From Pseudomonas poae (GTDB taxonomy: Bacteria > Pseudomonadota > Gammaproteobacteria > Pseudomonadales > Pseudomonadaceae), in the NCBI RefSeq assembly GCF_001439785.1, contig NZ_JYLI01000002.1, forward strand, positions 124,001 through 188,000: 64,000 nt of DNA, read 5' to 3'. The translations under genes were made by a program, and so were the position numbers. This document shows, in pieces, positions 8,814-17,223 of the stretch; within the stretch, counting starts at the first letter, position 1; each line of letters starts with the position of its first letter. The notes under the pieces were generated by a model that was not told where the DNA came from, made no database searches, and worked only from the letters and a program-made list of their open reading frames with translations.

Positions 8814-10010
8814 ATGTACCTCACGATCATGAAGCCACAAGCGCTTCAGCAAATCGCGGTGTTAGCCCGTGGATTGTGGATCGTTGAAGGCCCTGAAGGC
8901 TTCGTGCTTGTAATCAAGGCAGGGAAAGAGCTGATCCTGGCCGCTCAGCAAAGGCGTGAATTGAAGCTTTACCTCGCGCCATACAAGGCAGACGAGACGA
9001 CGGGGCTTACGCTTCTCACAGCCTGCTTTGATGACCCACAAAGCCCGCTATTGATCAAAACCCCACTCATCCCTGGTGACCCTCTCACCGAGGCACTGCA
9101 GAGTTTACCTGACGAGTTCAGTGTGTGCTTTTTCGACGAGCACAACCGTGAGCTGTTCAGTTGTAAGGCCCAGGCGAAGCTTGGTCAGCTCCGCAAGGAG
9201 CTCGGTACACTCAGCCCCATTGAAGCAGATCACTGGCCCAAGATGTATGAGCAGGCGGACAGATGGTTCAGCCTCACGACCTATGAGGACGACGCTCGTG
9301 CCATAACGGTGTTCCTACAAGAGGATCTGTTCCCTTCGGACTATTTGATCACCGACCTTACCCGCCAGGACTTTCGAGGCTCCAAAGGCTTTTCCAATAC
9401 ACAGTTGGAGCGCACTGAGCCGGGTACGTTTCAGGAACTGGATATCATCTATCTGCTCCAGCGGGCATATACCTCCGAGCGGATCATCCATGGCCCCTTG
9501 AAGGTCTCCGATGGCGAGGAGCTGGCTGACGTAGTGGTAATGGGCGATGAAGTGACTTTACTGCTGCAGGCGAAGGACAGTCCCAATACCCCAGCGACGT
9601 TGAACACAACGCTTGAGAGAAAGCGAAAGAAGGCCATAGGTCAGTTGAAGAACGGCCTTCAGCAACTACGTGGCGCTATTTCAACGATCAAGCGAGAAGG
9701 CAATCCAGCCTTGGCGCTTGTGGACGGCACGCCCTTGGACATTGATCTTGCTGCACGACCCCTGGTGGGAGTTGTCGTGGTCAGAGAGTTTTTTATCGAC
9801 AACTACGATGAATACACCACCATGATTTTGAAGTTCATGGATGAGGTCGGTGTCCGCGTCCTCGCGTTCGATTACAACGAGTTCGAGGTCATGACCCGCC
9901 ACTGCCCTTCGGAAGATGCACTGCTGTCAGCGTTCTTCCAGATTTCCAAATGCGCTGAGGAAAGGCGGATCTATCCCAGGCTGCGCTTCACGGATCTGCC
10001 GCCGCGCTAA
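8814..10010 (+). CDS. Hypothetical protein, possible PD-(D/E)XK nuclease fold
   Basis: A 398-residue protein with a good RBS (GGAG) 5 bases before the ATG. No family is recognised with certainty. The central part (about residues 195-275) reads F-Q-E-L-D-I-I-Y then E-E-L-A-D-V-V-V-M-G-D-E-V-T-L-L-L-Q-A-K-D-S. The D-x(~14)-Q-x-K spacing on two beta strands is what PD-(D/E)XK nuclease-like domains show, with Gln in place of the usual Glu/Asp. It is followed by a K-R-K-K-A-I-G-Q-L helix. The N-terminal 150 residues look like a separate alpha/beta domain. It could be a restriction-type or defence nuclease; this is inference from one motif. Confidence 0.6.
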   Translation: MYLTIMKPQALQQIAVLARGLWIVEGPEGFVLVIKAGKELILAAQQRRELKLYLAPYKADETTGLTLLTACFDDPQSPLLIKTPLIPGDPLTEALQSLPDEFSVCFFDEHNRELFSCKAQAKLGQLRKELGTLSPIEADHWPKMYEQADRWFSLTTYEDDARAITVFLQEDLFPSDYLITDLTRQDFRGSKGFSNTQLERTEPGTFQELDIIYLLQRAYTSERIIHGPLKVSDGEELADVVVMGDEVTLLLQAKDSPNTPATLNTTLERKRKKAIGQLKNGLQQLRGAISTIKREGNPALALVDGTPLDIDLAARPLVGVVVVREFFIDNYDEYTTMILKFMDEVGVRVLAFDYNEFEVMTRHCPSEDALLSAFFQISKCAEERRIYPRLRFTDLPPR

Positions 10011-10061
10011 ATCGAATCGGACAAGCGGAGGGTTTCTCTGCTCTTACCCGCAATTCCCTTT

Positions 10062-10538
10062 TTAGCCAGGCAGTTCTTTGAGCCAGTAACGCCTGACAGT
10101 CGCTTCAGGCAAACCAAGCGCTCGACTCACCTCCGCCTTCGACATGCCACTGGCCTTGAGCTCTAGTACAGCTCGGATTCGGTCTGGACTGCTGGGTTTG
10201 CCTCGCGTGCGCTTTACCAGCCCTTCACCAGCGTCCCAGTGCCTCTTCAGGCCCTGCAAGCCTCCCTCGGCTATGAAGCCCTCCAAATCCTTCGAAGCCT
10301 TCGCCATGACATCGATAGGTGATGACCCATCCTGGAGGGCCTGACACAGTGCGACCAGAGCCACGAGGTCGAAGTCCAGGCTCAGCGCGATCTTGCTCAG
10401 CTTGACCAAAGATACCTGCGTTTTCCCTTGCTCCAATCGCGACAGATTGGCTTGGGAACTGATCTCGGCGAGCTCCTCCTGGGCCGATCCTCTAAGGTCG
10501 CGCAGAGCTCGGACTATTGCTGCTATCTCGTTCTGCAT
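10062..10538 (-). CDS. XRE-family transcriptional regulator with C-terminal HTH
   Basis: A 158-residue protein with two DNA-binding regions. The N-terminal XRE-type HTH reads A-L-R-D-L-R-G-S-A-Q-E-E-L-A-E-I-S and S-R-L-E-Q-G-K-T. The C-terminal resolvase-like HTH reads G-M-S-K-A-E-V-S-R-A-L-G-L-P-E-A-T-V-R-R-Y. The middle contains a short helical linker. The gene is convergent with the nuclease-like gene (52 bp between stops) and diverges from the metallophosphoesterase, which it could regulate. It resembles antitoxin-type regulators, but no toxin partner sits beside it. Confidence 0.72.
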   Translation of the reverse strand: MQNEIAAIVRALRDLRGSAQEELAEISSQANLSRLEQGKTQVSLVKLSKIALSLDFDLVALVALCQALQDGSSPIDVMAKASKDLEGFIAEGGLQGLKRHWDAGEGLVKRTRGKPSSPDRIRAVLELKASGMSKAEVSRALGLPEATVRRYWLKELPG

Positions 10539-10714
10539 GCTGAGCGCTCAAAACGAAGAATAGGGCCACAGCGCCATGCGTCGATAAATATCGAAAGCTG
10601 GCAATAATGGCGCTCATCGTTTATCGTGGGCCTACAGATGACAGCCTCGCCGCGTCCGGGCGACCGGCCAGGGAGTGATCAATTTATTAGAAAGTCGACG
10701 TCAGCAGGCTAGGG

Positions 10715-11449
10715 ATGAAGCTTCACATACTGTCTGATTTACATTGTGAGTTCGCCGATTTCGTCCCCCCTGTGGTGGACTGTGACGTGGTCGTATTAGC
10801 CGGCGACATCCATGTGAAGTCCAGGGGGGCCAGATGGGCCAGCCTGGCCTTCAGCACGCCTGTCGTCTACGCCATGGGCAATCATGAGCACTACAGCGGG
10901 AATATAGATCGAACTCACAGCAAGCTGCTTGACGCTGCTGAGGCGCACGTCCACGTCTTGGAAAATCAGGTTTTAGAGTACGGTGATGTGCAGTTTCTCT
11001 GTGCTACGGCTTGGACAAGCCTGGCCGCGACCGGAGACCCAGTAGCTGCTTCTTGGTGTGCTCGTGACTCACTGAATGACTTTCGCGCTATCCGTGTCGG
11101 TGAACAGTATCGGCGTTTGCGCCCTGATGACCTGATCGCGAGAAATCGAGAGACGAAGGAGTGGTTAGAGGCTCAGCTGTCGCTGCCATTCAACGGTAAG
11201 CGTGTAGTTGTGACTCACCATCCGCCCCTTATGAAGTTCGTGAGTGACCAAGGAGCCGATCCTCACTTGCGAGCAGCCTATGGCAACAATTGGGATGGCC
11301 TGATGGATTTCAAGATCGATCTATGGATCTTTGGCCATACCCACGAAGCTGTGGATGAGGTTGTTAATGGCGTCCGGTTTGTGAGTAATCCTCGTGGTTA
11401 TCCCACCGAAGAAACTGGCTTTCGGCCAGACCTAGTTGTCAGTGTATGA
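10715..11449 (+). CDS. Calcineurin-like metallophosphoesterase
   Basis: A 244-residue single-domain phosphoesterase. Metal-binding motifs are all visible: S-D-L-H (residues 7-10), A-G-D-I-H (about 30), G-N-H-E-H (about 62), T-H-H-P-P (about 168) and G-H-T-H-E (about 208). These are the D-x-H, G-D, G-N-H and G-H-x-H blocks of the family. The substrate is unknown; relatives act on nucleotides, phospholipids or nucleic acids. It stands alone between the divergent regulator and a small hypothetical gene. Confidence 0.85.
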   Translation: MKLHILSDLHCEFADFVPPVVDCDVVVLAGDIHVKSRGARWASLAFSTPVVYAMGNHEHYSGNIDRTHSKLLDAAEAHVHVLENQVLEYGDVQFLCATAWTSLAATGDPVAASWCARDSLNDFRAIRVGEQYRRLRPDDLIARNRETKEWLEAQLSLPFNGKRVVVTHHPPLMKFVSDQGADPHLRAAYGNNWDGLMDFKIDLWIFGHTHEAVDEVVNGVRFVSNPRGYPTEETGFRPDLVVSV

Positions 11450-11524
11450 AGACTGATTGGGCTGCCGTCGTTTAGCTTTTTCAGTAAGTGAGTAGGTTTC
11501 AAATTCGAACGTGATGGAGAATCC

Positions 11525-11842
11525 ATGAGTTGTCTGAATTCCCAGGGCTGGATGGTTGAGGGCGTAATACGACTGCCCAGTCTGGTGTCAGCTAAGTTGG
11601 CGATTGCGCAGGCCCATGATTGGGGTGCGCTAGTGGACGCGTACTTGGTAGATGCAGCTGAAGTTGGCGATCGTTTCGTTGCGTATGTGTATGGCGATCT
11701 TTCAGGGCAACTGGTTGATGGGATGACAATTGTCACACCCCCTAGTGAGGTGATAGCGGAGGTCGAAGGCATGGCGTTATTGCGGACAGTGTCAGGCAAC
11801 GATCATTACGTCATGGTCAGCCGATTGCCTGCCGCCGCTTGA
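11525..11842 (+). CDS. Hypothetical protein, 105 residues
   Basis: Starts at an ATG preceded by TGGAGAATCC, a reasonable ribosome binding site. The protein is beta-rich (I-R-L-P-S-L, R-F-V-A-Y-V-Y-G-D, M-T-I-V-T-P-P) and has no recognised motif. It shares the strand with the phosphoesterase 76 bp upstream and the membrane protein downstream, and could be co-transcribed with the former. No function assigned. Confidence 0.5.
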   Translation: MSCLNSQGWMVEGVIRLPSLVSAKLAIAQAHDWGALVDAYLVDAAEVGDRFVAYVYGDLSGQLVDGMTIVTPPSEVIAEVEGMALLRTVSGNDHYVMVSRLPAAA

Positions 11843-11940
11843 GTGCCCCCGCGTTGTCGAGGCCGCTGTCTCAGCCTACTTAATTAGGCCCCACCGTCAT
11901 CTAATCCATTAATAGTTAATGTGTGTTTAAGGGAAGAAGC

Positions 11941-12438
11941 ATGTCCGAGTTAAAGAAACTGACATTGACTGTTAAGAACTATGATGCTCAAGGGAGCGGT
12001 GATCTAGACGCTCTCTATCGACGTGTTAGATATGAAGATGAGCACGGCGCTACTCTCTATTTCAAAGAGGTTGTGATGCTGAAGTACCTTGTGAAACATG
12101 GTGCTTTGGCGACTGATGTTCCGCGAACTTGGTACTATAAGCATGCCTCAAAGAAATCGATAATTGTTGTCGCTTTTGAGAAGGCTGGTGGGAAAGTTGA
12201 GTGCGACTTGGATGATCTGCGAATTATTGCAAGGTCGACTTTGGTAAAGGGTGTGGTTATTTCGCTAGCAGCGGTTCCAGCTGGGATTATTGCTGCAACG
12301 GCAACCTTTGGAGTTGGGCTTGTCATTATTCCTATGTTTTTGTGGTATGGGTACAGGAACGTCTTCAAGCTTCCGAAAATGCTGGGTCGAAAAACGCTGG
12401 TGGATGAATTTTCAAAATTTGGCGTTACTCTTCGGTAG
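11941..12438 (+). CDS. Hypothetical membrane-anchored protein
   Basis: A 165-residue protein starting at the ATG at 11941 after AAGGGAAG (the frame is open 18 bases upstream from a GTG). The first ~105 residues are soluble and charged. A C-terminal hydrophobic stretch (about 105-145: G-V-V-I-S-L-A-A-V-P-A-G-I-I-A, then G-V-G-L-V-I-I-P-M-F-L-W-Y) predicts one hairpin or two membrane segments. The local sequence is clearly more AT-rich than the host. No family recognised. Confidence 0.6.
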   Translation: MSELKKLTLTVKNYDAQGSGDLDALYRRVRYEDEHGATLYFKEVVMLKYLVKHGALATDVPRTWYYKHASKKSIIVVAFEKAGGKVECDLDDLRIIARSTLVKGVVISLAAVPAGIIAATATFGVGLVIIPMFLWYGYRNVFKLPKMLGRKTLVDEFSKFGVTLR

Positions 12439-12519
12439 CTTGGTTTTTTGGTTGTTGAACTTGATTCTCGTTAGAGTGGCTGGCTGTCTCGCTGACGGTG
12501 ACCAGCGAAGGAAACTCAG

Positions 12520-13149
12520 ATGAAGACCTGTGCCGTAATCTTTGACGCCTTCGGAACGCTGGTAGAGATACAGCAGCCGACACATCCGTTTCGACAGTTG
12601 CTTCGAGAGGGGCGACGCCAAGGCCGCTTGCCTCGCGCTGATGACATTCGAACGATCATGACCCGTTGCCTTTCTCTAAGCGAGGCTGCGCTGGCCTTTG
12701 GTATCAAGATCTCGCCCACCCAACTCGCATTTCTTGATCAATGCTTGGAGGAAGAGCTGGCAAGCATTCAGCCTTATCCAGACGCGGTTGAGGCCGTTGG
12801 GCTACTGCAAGCTGCAGGGGTGAGACTGGCCGTATGTTCAAATCTGGCAATGGCCTACGGCCCCGTAGTGGAAAGGATTTTCCCGCACCTTGGGGCCTAT
12901 GGTTTCAGCTATCGCATTGGTGTTATGAAACCGCAAGCCGGCATCTACCAGCACACCTGCGATCTGCTTAATGTCCGGCCAGAAAATGAGCTCAGTGGTA
13001 AGAGACGGATCGTCATGATTGGCGACTCAGAAAGGTGTGATCGGGATGGGCCTGCCCTGGTCGGTATCAAGGGTTACCTGTTGCGCAGGAATGGAGGCGG
13101 GGCTTCCAATCTTTCCCATTTTGCACAATCAGTGCTGAGTGATACGTAG
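12520..13149 (+). CDS. HAD-superfamily hydrolase
   Basis: A 209-residue haloacid dehalogenase-type phosphatase. Motif I is F-D-A-F-G-T-L (nucleophile Asp about residue 9), motif II lies in A-V-C-S-N-L-A, motif III Lys in V-M-K-P-Q-A-G-I-Y, and motif IV in V-M-I-G-D-S-E-R-C-D-R-D-G. A helical cap is inserted between motifs I and II, as in subfamily IA. RBS GGAAACTC precedes the ATG. The substrate is unknown. Confidence 0.85.
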   Translation: MKTCAVIFDAFGTLVEIQQPTHPFRQLLREGRRQGRLPRADDIRTIMTRCLSLSEAALAFGIKISPTQLAFLDQCLEEELASIQPYPDAVEAVGLLQAAGVRLAVCSNLAMAYGPVVERIFPHLGAYGFSYRIGVMKPQAGIYQHTCDLLNVRPENELSGKRRIVMIGDSERCDRDGPALVGIKGYLLRRNGGGASNLSHFAQSVLSDT

Positions 13150-13501
13150 CTGCTAGCAGATCCTCAATTCGATGGTAAGCGTTGCGTCTGAGCTAAAGGG
13201 CCGCGCCACGAGGTGGCCCTGTCCATGCGTACGAACGGTCAGTGGGTGGGGAGGCTTATGCCTAGAACGAGGTTTGAAAGCGCGCTGGTAGCCCCGGATG
13301 TGTATCAGGGTCGCTCCGATGCACACCACTATGACTTCAATCAACAGCCAAGCCAGGACAATGAGTGTGTCTAGACCGCATGCGTGCAGATCATGGCTGT
13401 CCGGCACAATCGCTGAAGTGTTGAAGCCGTTGTACAGGGGCCGGGATGCCCCTGCACAGTGTACGAGGGGCGACCAGACCAGTATCACAAGAGGGTAAAG
13501 C
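13150..13501. other. Intergenic, no supported gene
   Basis: About 350 bp between the HAD gene and the small DUF2384-like gene. A minus-strand frame of 116 codons covers it (13503-13153) with one hydrophobic stretch, but it lacks a ribosome binding site and recognisable similarity. I see no clear terminator or promoter. Confidence 0.3.
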
Positions 13502-13768
13502 ATGAATGCGCTTAAGATTGTCGGGCAATGCGTTCGCTCCCCAATCGGCTGCTGGAGTGCTAGACATCGTTGCTGTCGGGCGCGTTACGAGCAGGTCTTC
13601 TCAATCGCGTTTGAAGTGTTTGGAAGCCGAAAGAAGGCGCAGCGATGGCTTGTAAGATCTGTGGTAGGTACAGGCCGTCAGGCACCCTGCTGGGTGCTGT
13701 ACACACCTATGGGATTCACAATTATCCATGACGAACTTATGCGGCTTGATCACGGCATACGAGCCTAA
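13502..13768 (+). CDS. Small protein resembling a ParS/MbcA antitoxin (DUF2384-like)
   Basis: An 88-residue protein with AGAGGG upstream of its ATG. Residues about 32-88 (F-E-V-F-G-S-R-K-K-A-Q-R-W-L, then T-P-M-G-F, and L-M-R-L-D-H-G-I-R-A at the end) follow the pattern of the C-terminal toxin-binding domain of Xre/MbcA/ParS antitoxins. The N-terminal HTH found in full-length members is absent, and no RES-domain toxin lies next to it, so it is an orphan or remnant. Its last codons lie inside a 54-bp repeat that recurs at 17224. The assignment rests on motif spacing only. Confidence 0.5.
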   Translation: MNALKIVGQCVRSPIGCWSARHRCCRARYEQVFSIAFEVFGSRKKAQRWLVRSVVGTGRQAPCWVLYTPMGFTIIHDELMRLDHGIRA

Positions 13769-13789
13769 TCCCATTTAGCCTGTCGTTGC
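13736..13789 (+). repeat. 54-bp direct repeat, copy 1
   Basis: Begins CTTATGCGGCTTGATCACGG and ends TAGCCTGTCGTTGC. It matches 17224-17277 in the same orientation with about three mismatches. It covers the last ten codons and stop of the small DUF2384-like gene. The two copies bracket the crcB-KaiC-response regulator block. Confidence 0.9.
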
Positions 13790-13901
13790 TCTGTATGCGT
13801 CTGGCCAAGTCATCTACCCAGCCCCGCCTAGCATCTTTCCCTGATAACGACGGTTTTGTTGGGTGAAGAAAACGACCATATAGCCTTTCATTTCTATCTC
13901 C

Positions 13902-14285
13902 TCAGCGAGTACCAATCATTTGGTAGGACAGAAGCCCGGCAGCGGTCATCGCTAACGAGCCTGCAACGTGCAACGAAATTGAGCCAAGCGCCCAGACCAG
14001 TCTGCCCTCCTGAATCAAGGCAACCGTTTCGGCTGAAAATGTAGAGAAGGTGGTAAGCCCACCACAGAAACCCGTGATGATCAGGAGACGCCACTCTGGA
14101 CTGAGGGTAGGAGAAGCGGCCAAGAAGGCGATGGCCACGCCGATGATGTAGCCCCCAACCATGTTCGCGACCACAGTACCTGGAGGAATCGTAGGAAACA
14201 GAGCATTCAGTTTCATGCCCAATATCCAGCGCAACCAGGCTCCAAGTGAAGCGCCAACGGCGATGACCATTAATGACTTCAGCAT
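13902..14285 (-). CDS. crcB: Fluoride ion channel CrcB/Fluc
   Basis: A 127-residue, four-TM protein exporting fluoride as a dual-topology dimer. Family signatures: [10 protein letters not shown] (first helix), [14 protein letters not shown] (TM2, Asn of the pore) and [13 protein letters not shown] (TM3 break and Phe box). Length is normal. A fluoride riboswitch lies upstream on the same strand (about 14428-14481). The gene is a single-gene unit inside the 54-bp-repeat-bracketed block of the island. Confidence 0.93.
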   Translation of the reverse strand: MLKSLMVIAVGASLGAWLRWILGMKLNALFPTIPPGTVVANMVGGYIIGVAIAFLAASPTLSPEWRLLIITGFCGGLTTFSTFSAETVALIQEGRLVWALGSISLHVAGSLAMTAAGLLSYQMIGTR

Positions 14286-14373
14286 GGCGAGCCCACCTCA
14301 TCAGACCTGAGTGGACTAACTGGCAAGCGGCTCGCGCCGAAAGAAAAAGGAAAGTCGGAGGGTAAGATCATAG

Positions 14374-14433
14374 CCTGTCCTAAAATGGGGGACAGGGAGA
14401 CGCACCTACGCACCCTGTCCAGGGTTCACGTAG
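14374..14433 (-). promoter_or_regulatory. Hairpins downstream of fluoride aptamer (expression platform)
   Basis: On the crcB strand, two stem-loops follow the aptamer. The first pairs CCTACG with CGTAGG and CCCT with AGGG (14403-14433). The second pairs CCTGTCC with GGACAGG (14374-14396). They could switch transcription or folding ahead of crcB. Neither ends in a long U-tract, so the mechanism is unclear. Confidence 0.4.
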
Positions 14434-14481
14434 GCATCATCAGCACGAAGGCGGTTAAAGGAGGAATGCCATCTCCTTTCT
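14428..14481 (-). promoter_or_regulatory. Fluoride riboswitch (crcB motif)
   Basis: Reading the minus strand, the sequence contains GGAGATGGCATTCCTCC, then AACCGCC, then CTGATGATGCCT. These are the three conserved blocks of the crcB/fluoride aptamer in the right order: GGNGATGGNATTCNCC stem with its loop, the AACCGCC joining segment, and the CTGATGA-NCCT closing block. It lies about 145 bp upstream of crcB on the same strand and should turn crcB on when fluoride binds. Confidence 0.85.
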
Positions 14482-14800
14482 TCATCCTATAGCAGCGACC
14501 AGCAATGCTTCAAGCGGTTCTAAGCAATCCAGGCACGTGGTACGCATCAGGCATGTTTGAGGTAAATGCACGCAGCCGGCTGCTGCATTTGAATCACTGC
14601 AAGATCAGAGGGTCATCTGCTAGCAAGGTTGATTTCACAAGAGAGTTAACTGGATGAAGTTTGAGTAAAAGACTGCCTTGGTTCGGACGGATAACTTTCT
14701 TAGCCAACCATGCTCTAGGCCCAATGGCTCTAGAACGAAAATGGCGTTAGCATTCCGTCCACTCGGCTTAAACAGCCTGTTTTCAGATCAGGGTCGCATT

Positions 14801-16240
14801 GTGGAAAAGCTAAAACGCCTCGAAAGTGGAATCGAAGGGCTCGACGCTCTGCTCAAGGGCGGACTGGTAGCAGGCTCTTCATACATAATCCAAGGGCGCC
14901 CAGGGTCTGGAAAAACGATCCTAGCGAACCAGCTTGGGTTCCATCATGCGAGCAATGGAGGCCGGGTTCTGGTCGCCACGCTGCTGGCCGAATCGCATGA
15001 CCGTCTCTTTCAGTTCCTTTCTACGCTGAGCTTTTTCGACTCTTCCAAAGTAGGCGCCGAAATTCAGTTTGTCAGCGCGTTTGACACGCTGGAAAACGAA
15101 GGTTTGGATGAAGTTGTGAAACTGCTTCGACGCGAGATAAGCCGTCAGAAAGCCACAGTGATGGTGGTAGACGGTTTGCTCAATGCGCGCTCAAAAGCTG
15201 ATTCACACATCGACACCAAGAAATTCATTTCTGAACTGCAAGGGCATGCCGCTTTTGCTGGTTGCACGGTGCTGTTTCTTACCAGCTCCCGCCTTGACGA
15301 CGGCAGTCCTGAGCACACCATGGTTGATGGCGTCATAGAGATGGGCGAAGAGCTATATGGCACTCGCTCAGTGCGTCGAATTCAGCTGCGCAAAACTCGC
15401 GGCAGCGGAGCCATGACCGGTCTTCACGAGTGTGAAATTACCGACAAGGGCTTGGTGGTTTACCCGCGACTCGAAAGTCTCTACAGCCACCCGTCTTCTC
15501 CCGACAGCGCTGACATGACGCGTATCGCCAGTGGCATCAAATCACTGGACGACATATTAGGCGGAGGTCTGCACAGCTCCAGTGTATCTCTGGTCATAGG
15601 CCCTTCTGGGATCGGAAAGACGACTCTGGGCCTTAAGTTCCTGGCCGAGTCGACTGTGGAAGCGCCGGGCCTTCATTTTGGTTTCTACGAAAGCCCACAA
15701 CGGCTGCGGCTCAAAGGCCAATCACTGGGTATCGATATCAAAGGCATGGAAGATAGCGGCGCGTTGAGCATTGCCTGGCAGCCCACCACAGAGGGTCTCC
15801 TAGATGGGCTTGGCGCCCGACTGCTGAGCATCGTTGAAGAAAAGGGCATCAAACGTCTATTTATCGATAGCCTGAGCGGCATGACGCGAGTCACGACAAA
15901 TCCAGCGCGGATTACTGACTTCTTCAGTGCTCTGATGAACGAACTACGATCCAGAGGCGTTACGGTATTTGCATCCTGGGAAATGCGCGATCTGTTTGGC
16001 TCAGAGGTCAGCGCACCGAACTCTGACCTCTCCAGCATCGTCGACAATTTGGTTCTGATGCGGTTCTCTGAGAATCACTCTGAACTAAGCAGGACGCTTT
16101 CCATTCTTAAAGTACGAGACAGCTCTTACGACCCTACGCGTTTTGAGGTCGTCATCCGTGATCAAGATGTTTTCCTGAAAAAGGCCTCAAGACATGAACC
16201 TTCAGTCCCGACTGAGACATTGCCCGGTTCAAAATCTTAA
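14801..16240 (+). CDS. KaiC-like double-domain RecA-fold ATPase
   Basis: About 479 residues with two tandem KaiC/RadA-type domains. Each begins with an R-L/R-I-x-S-G-I-x-x-L-D signature. The first has Walker A G-R-P-G-S-G-K-T (about residue 32 from this start), the second G-P-S-G-I-G-K-T-T (about 268). Walker B-like strands are V-M-V-V-D-G and R-L-F-I-D-S-L. Such proteins outside cyanobacteria are often linked to two-component signalling, which fits the response regulator 25 bp downstream. The start is uncertain: GTG at 14801 (V-E-K-L-K-R-L-E-S-G-I) fits family N-termini and follows AGGGTCG; ATG at 14741 and an upstream TTG at 14678 are alternatives. Role in stress signalling is inferred. Confidence 0.85.
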   Translation: MEKLKRLESGIEGLDALLKGGLVAGSSYIIQGRPGSGKTILANQLGFHHASNGGRVLVATLLAESHDRLFQFLSTLSFFDSSKVGAEIQFVSAFDTLENEGLDEVVKLLRREISRQKATVMVVDGLLNARSKADSHIDTKKFISELQGHAAFAGCTVLFLTSSRLDDGSPEHTMVDGVIEMGEELYGTRSVRRIQLRKTRGSGAMTGLHECEITDKGLVVYPRLESLYSHPSSPDSADMTRIASGIKSLDDILGGGLHSSSVSLVIGPSGIGKTTLGLKFLAESTVEAPGLHFGFYESPQRLRLKGQSLGIDIKGMEDSGALSIAWQPTTEGLLDGLGARLLSIVEEKGIKRLFIDSLSGMTRVTTNPARITDFFSALMNELRSRGVTVFASWEMRDLFGSEVSAPNSDLSSIVDNLVLMRFSENHSELSRTLSILKVRDSSYDPTRFEVVIRDQDVFLKKASRHEPSVPTETLPGSKS

Positions 16241-16264
16241 GCCTTCGTGCGGGTTGAATTTAAC

Positions 16265-16627
16265 ATGACCACCATCTTGGTCGTCGACGACGAGTATTTG
16301 ATCGCTGATATTCTCAGTTTCGCGCTGGAGGATGAGGGGTTCATGGTGGTGACGGCCAGCAACGGTCAGAAAGGGCTTGAAGTGCTCGATAGAGAGCGGC
16401 CTGCTTTGATCATTACCGACTTTATGATGCCGGTCATGGACGGCCTGGAATTCGCCACTGCCGTTCGAGCTTTGCCTTCGGCTAGTCAATTGCCGATCAT
16501 CCTGATGAGCGGTGCTCAGGCACACATCGGTATGCAGAGATCGGATCTGTTTGATGCTGTGTTGGAGAAGCCATTCAACATTGACTCCATCATTGCCGAA
16601 GTTAAAAAACTTTTGGCTACTGATTAG
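16265..16627 (+). CDS. Single-domain response regulator (CheY-like)
   Basis: A 120-residue receiver domain with no output domain. Acidic pocket D-D-E (residues 9-11 in V-V-D-D-E-Y), phospho-acceptor Asp in I-I-T-D-F-M-M-P, switch Ser in M-S-G-A and conserved Lys in L-E-K-P-F. The start is the ATG at 16265. It follows the KaiC-like gene by 25 bp and is probably its operon partner. No histidine kinase is encoded nearby, so phosphorylation would come from elsewhere. Confidence 0.88.
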   Translation: MTTILVVDDEYLIADILSFALEDEGFMVVTASNGQKGLEVLDRERPALIITDFMMPVMDGLEFATAVRALPSASQLPIILMSGAQAHIGMQRSDLFDAVLEKPFNIDSIIAEVKKLLATD

Positions 16628-16834
16628 CGGGTTGTCGAACTACATACCCCGACCAACCTCAAGCCGGTCTACAGTCAAGTCCGGCGACAGCCTCTCGACG
16701 GGGGTGAGTAGTAAAAGGTCATCCACAGGATACTCAGCGCTATCGGGATGGATGTGACAGTCCAAACAAGTAATCTACCCGCAGCGCTGAGGGCACTCAT
16801 AAATGCCCTGACTGATTAGCGAGCTCGGGAGCGA

Positions 16835-17170
16835 CTACATCGGTTTGACCGAAACCACGTCCACGTACTTGTACTTTTTCCTAGCCGCCTTCACTGCATC
16901 ATGTTCGGCAAGTAGAGAGCTCAAGATATCGGCCTCGTGAATCAACTCGTGCACTTCCCCCTCAAATTCGTTTCCCACTCGTAGCGTGACCCTCAGCCTG
17001 GGCGTGAACGATTTGGCCGCTTTCTTCTTGGCTGCTGGAGCAACCACCGGTTTTGTGAACACAACCTTTGGCACTGACTCCAGAACTGGAGGAGCAGAAA
17101 TCTGCACTTCAGGCGGAACCTCACCAAACAAGGCACGACGCATTTCTTCTTCAGTTAAATCAGCGCTCAT
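16835..17170 (-). CDS. Small hypothetical protein, paralogue of 8380-8670
   Basis: A 111-residue protein beginning M-S-A-D-L-T-E-E-E-M-R-R-A-L-F-G. It continues with a Pro/Ala/Lys linker and ends with a domain containing L-R-V-T-L-R-V, F-E-G-E-V and K-Y-K-Y-V-D-V-V-S-V. This is the same architecture as the protein at 8380. The ATG at 17170 is chosen over an upstream in-frame start because the paralogue starts at the same point. No function is recognised. Confidence 0.65.
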   Translation of the reverse strand: MSADLTEEEMRRALFGEVPPEVQISAPPVLESVPKVVFTKPVVAPAAKKKAAKSFTPRLRVTLRVGNEFEGEVHELIHEADILSSLLAEHDAVKAARKKYKYVDVVSVKPM

Positions 17171-17223
17171 AAAACATCTCGATGGAGAAGCAATTAACTC
17201 AAACAATTCTACAAGGATGTGAG

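Noticed and set aside
13153..13503. Minus-strand 116-codon frame with a hydrophobic stretch
   Set aside because: No ribosome binding site; overlaps the start of the better supported plus-strand DUF2384-like gene; no recognisable family.
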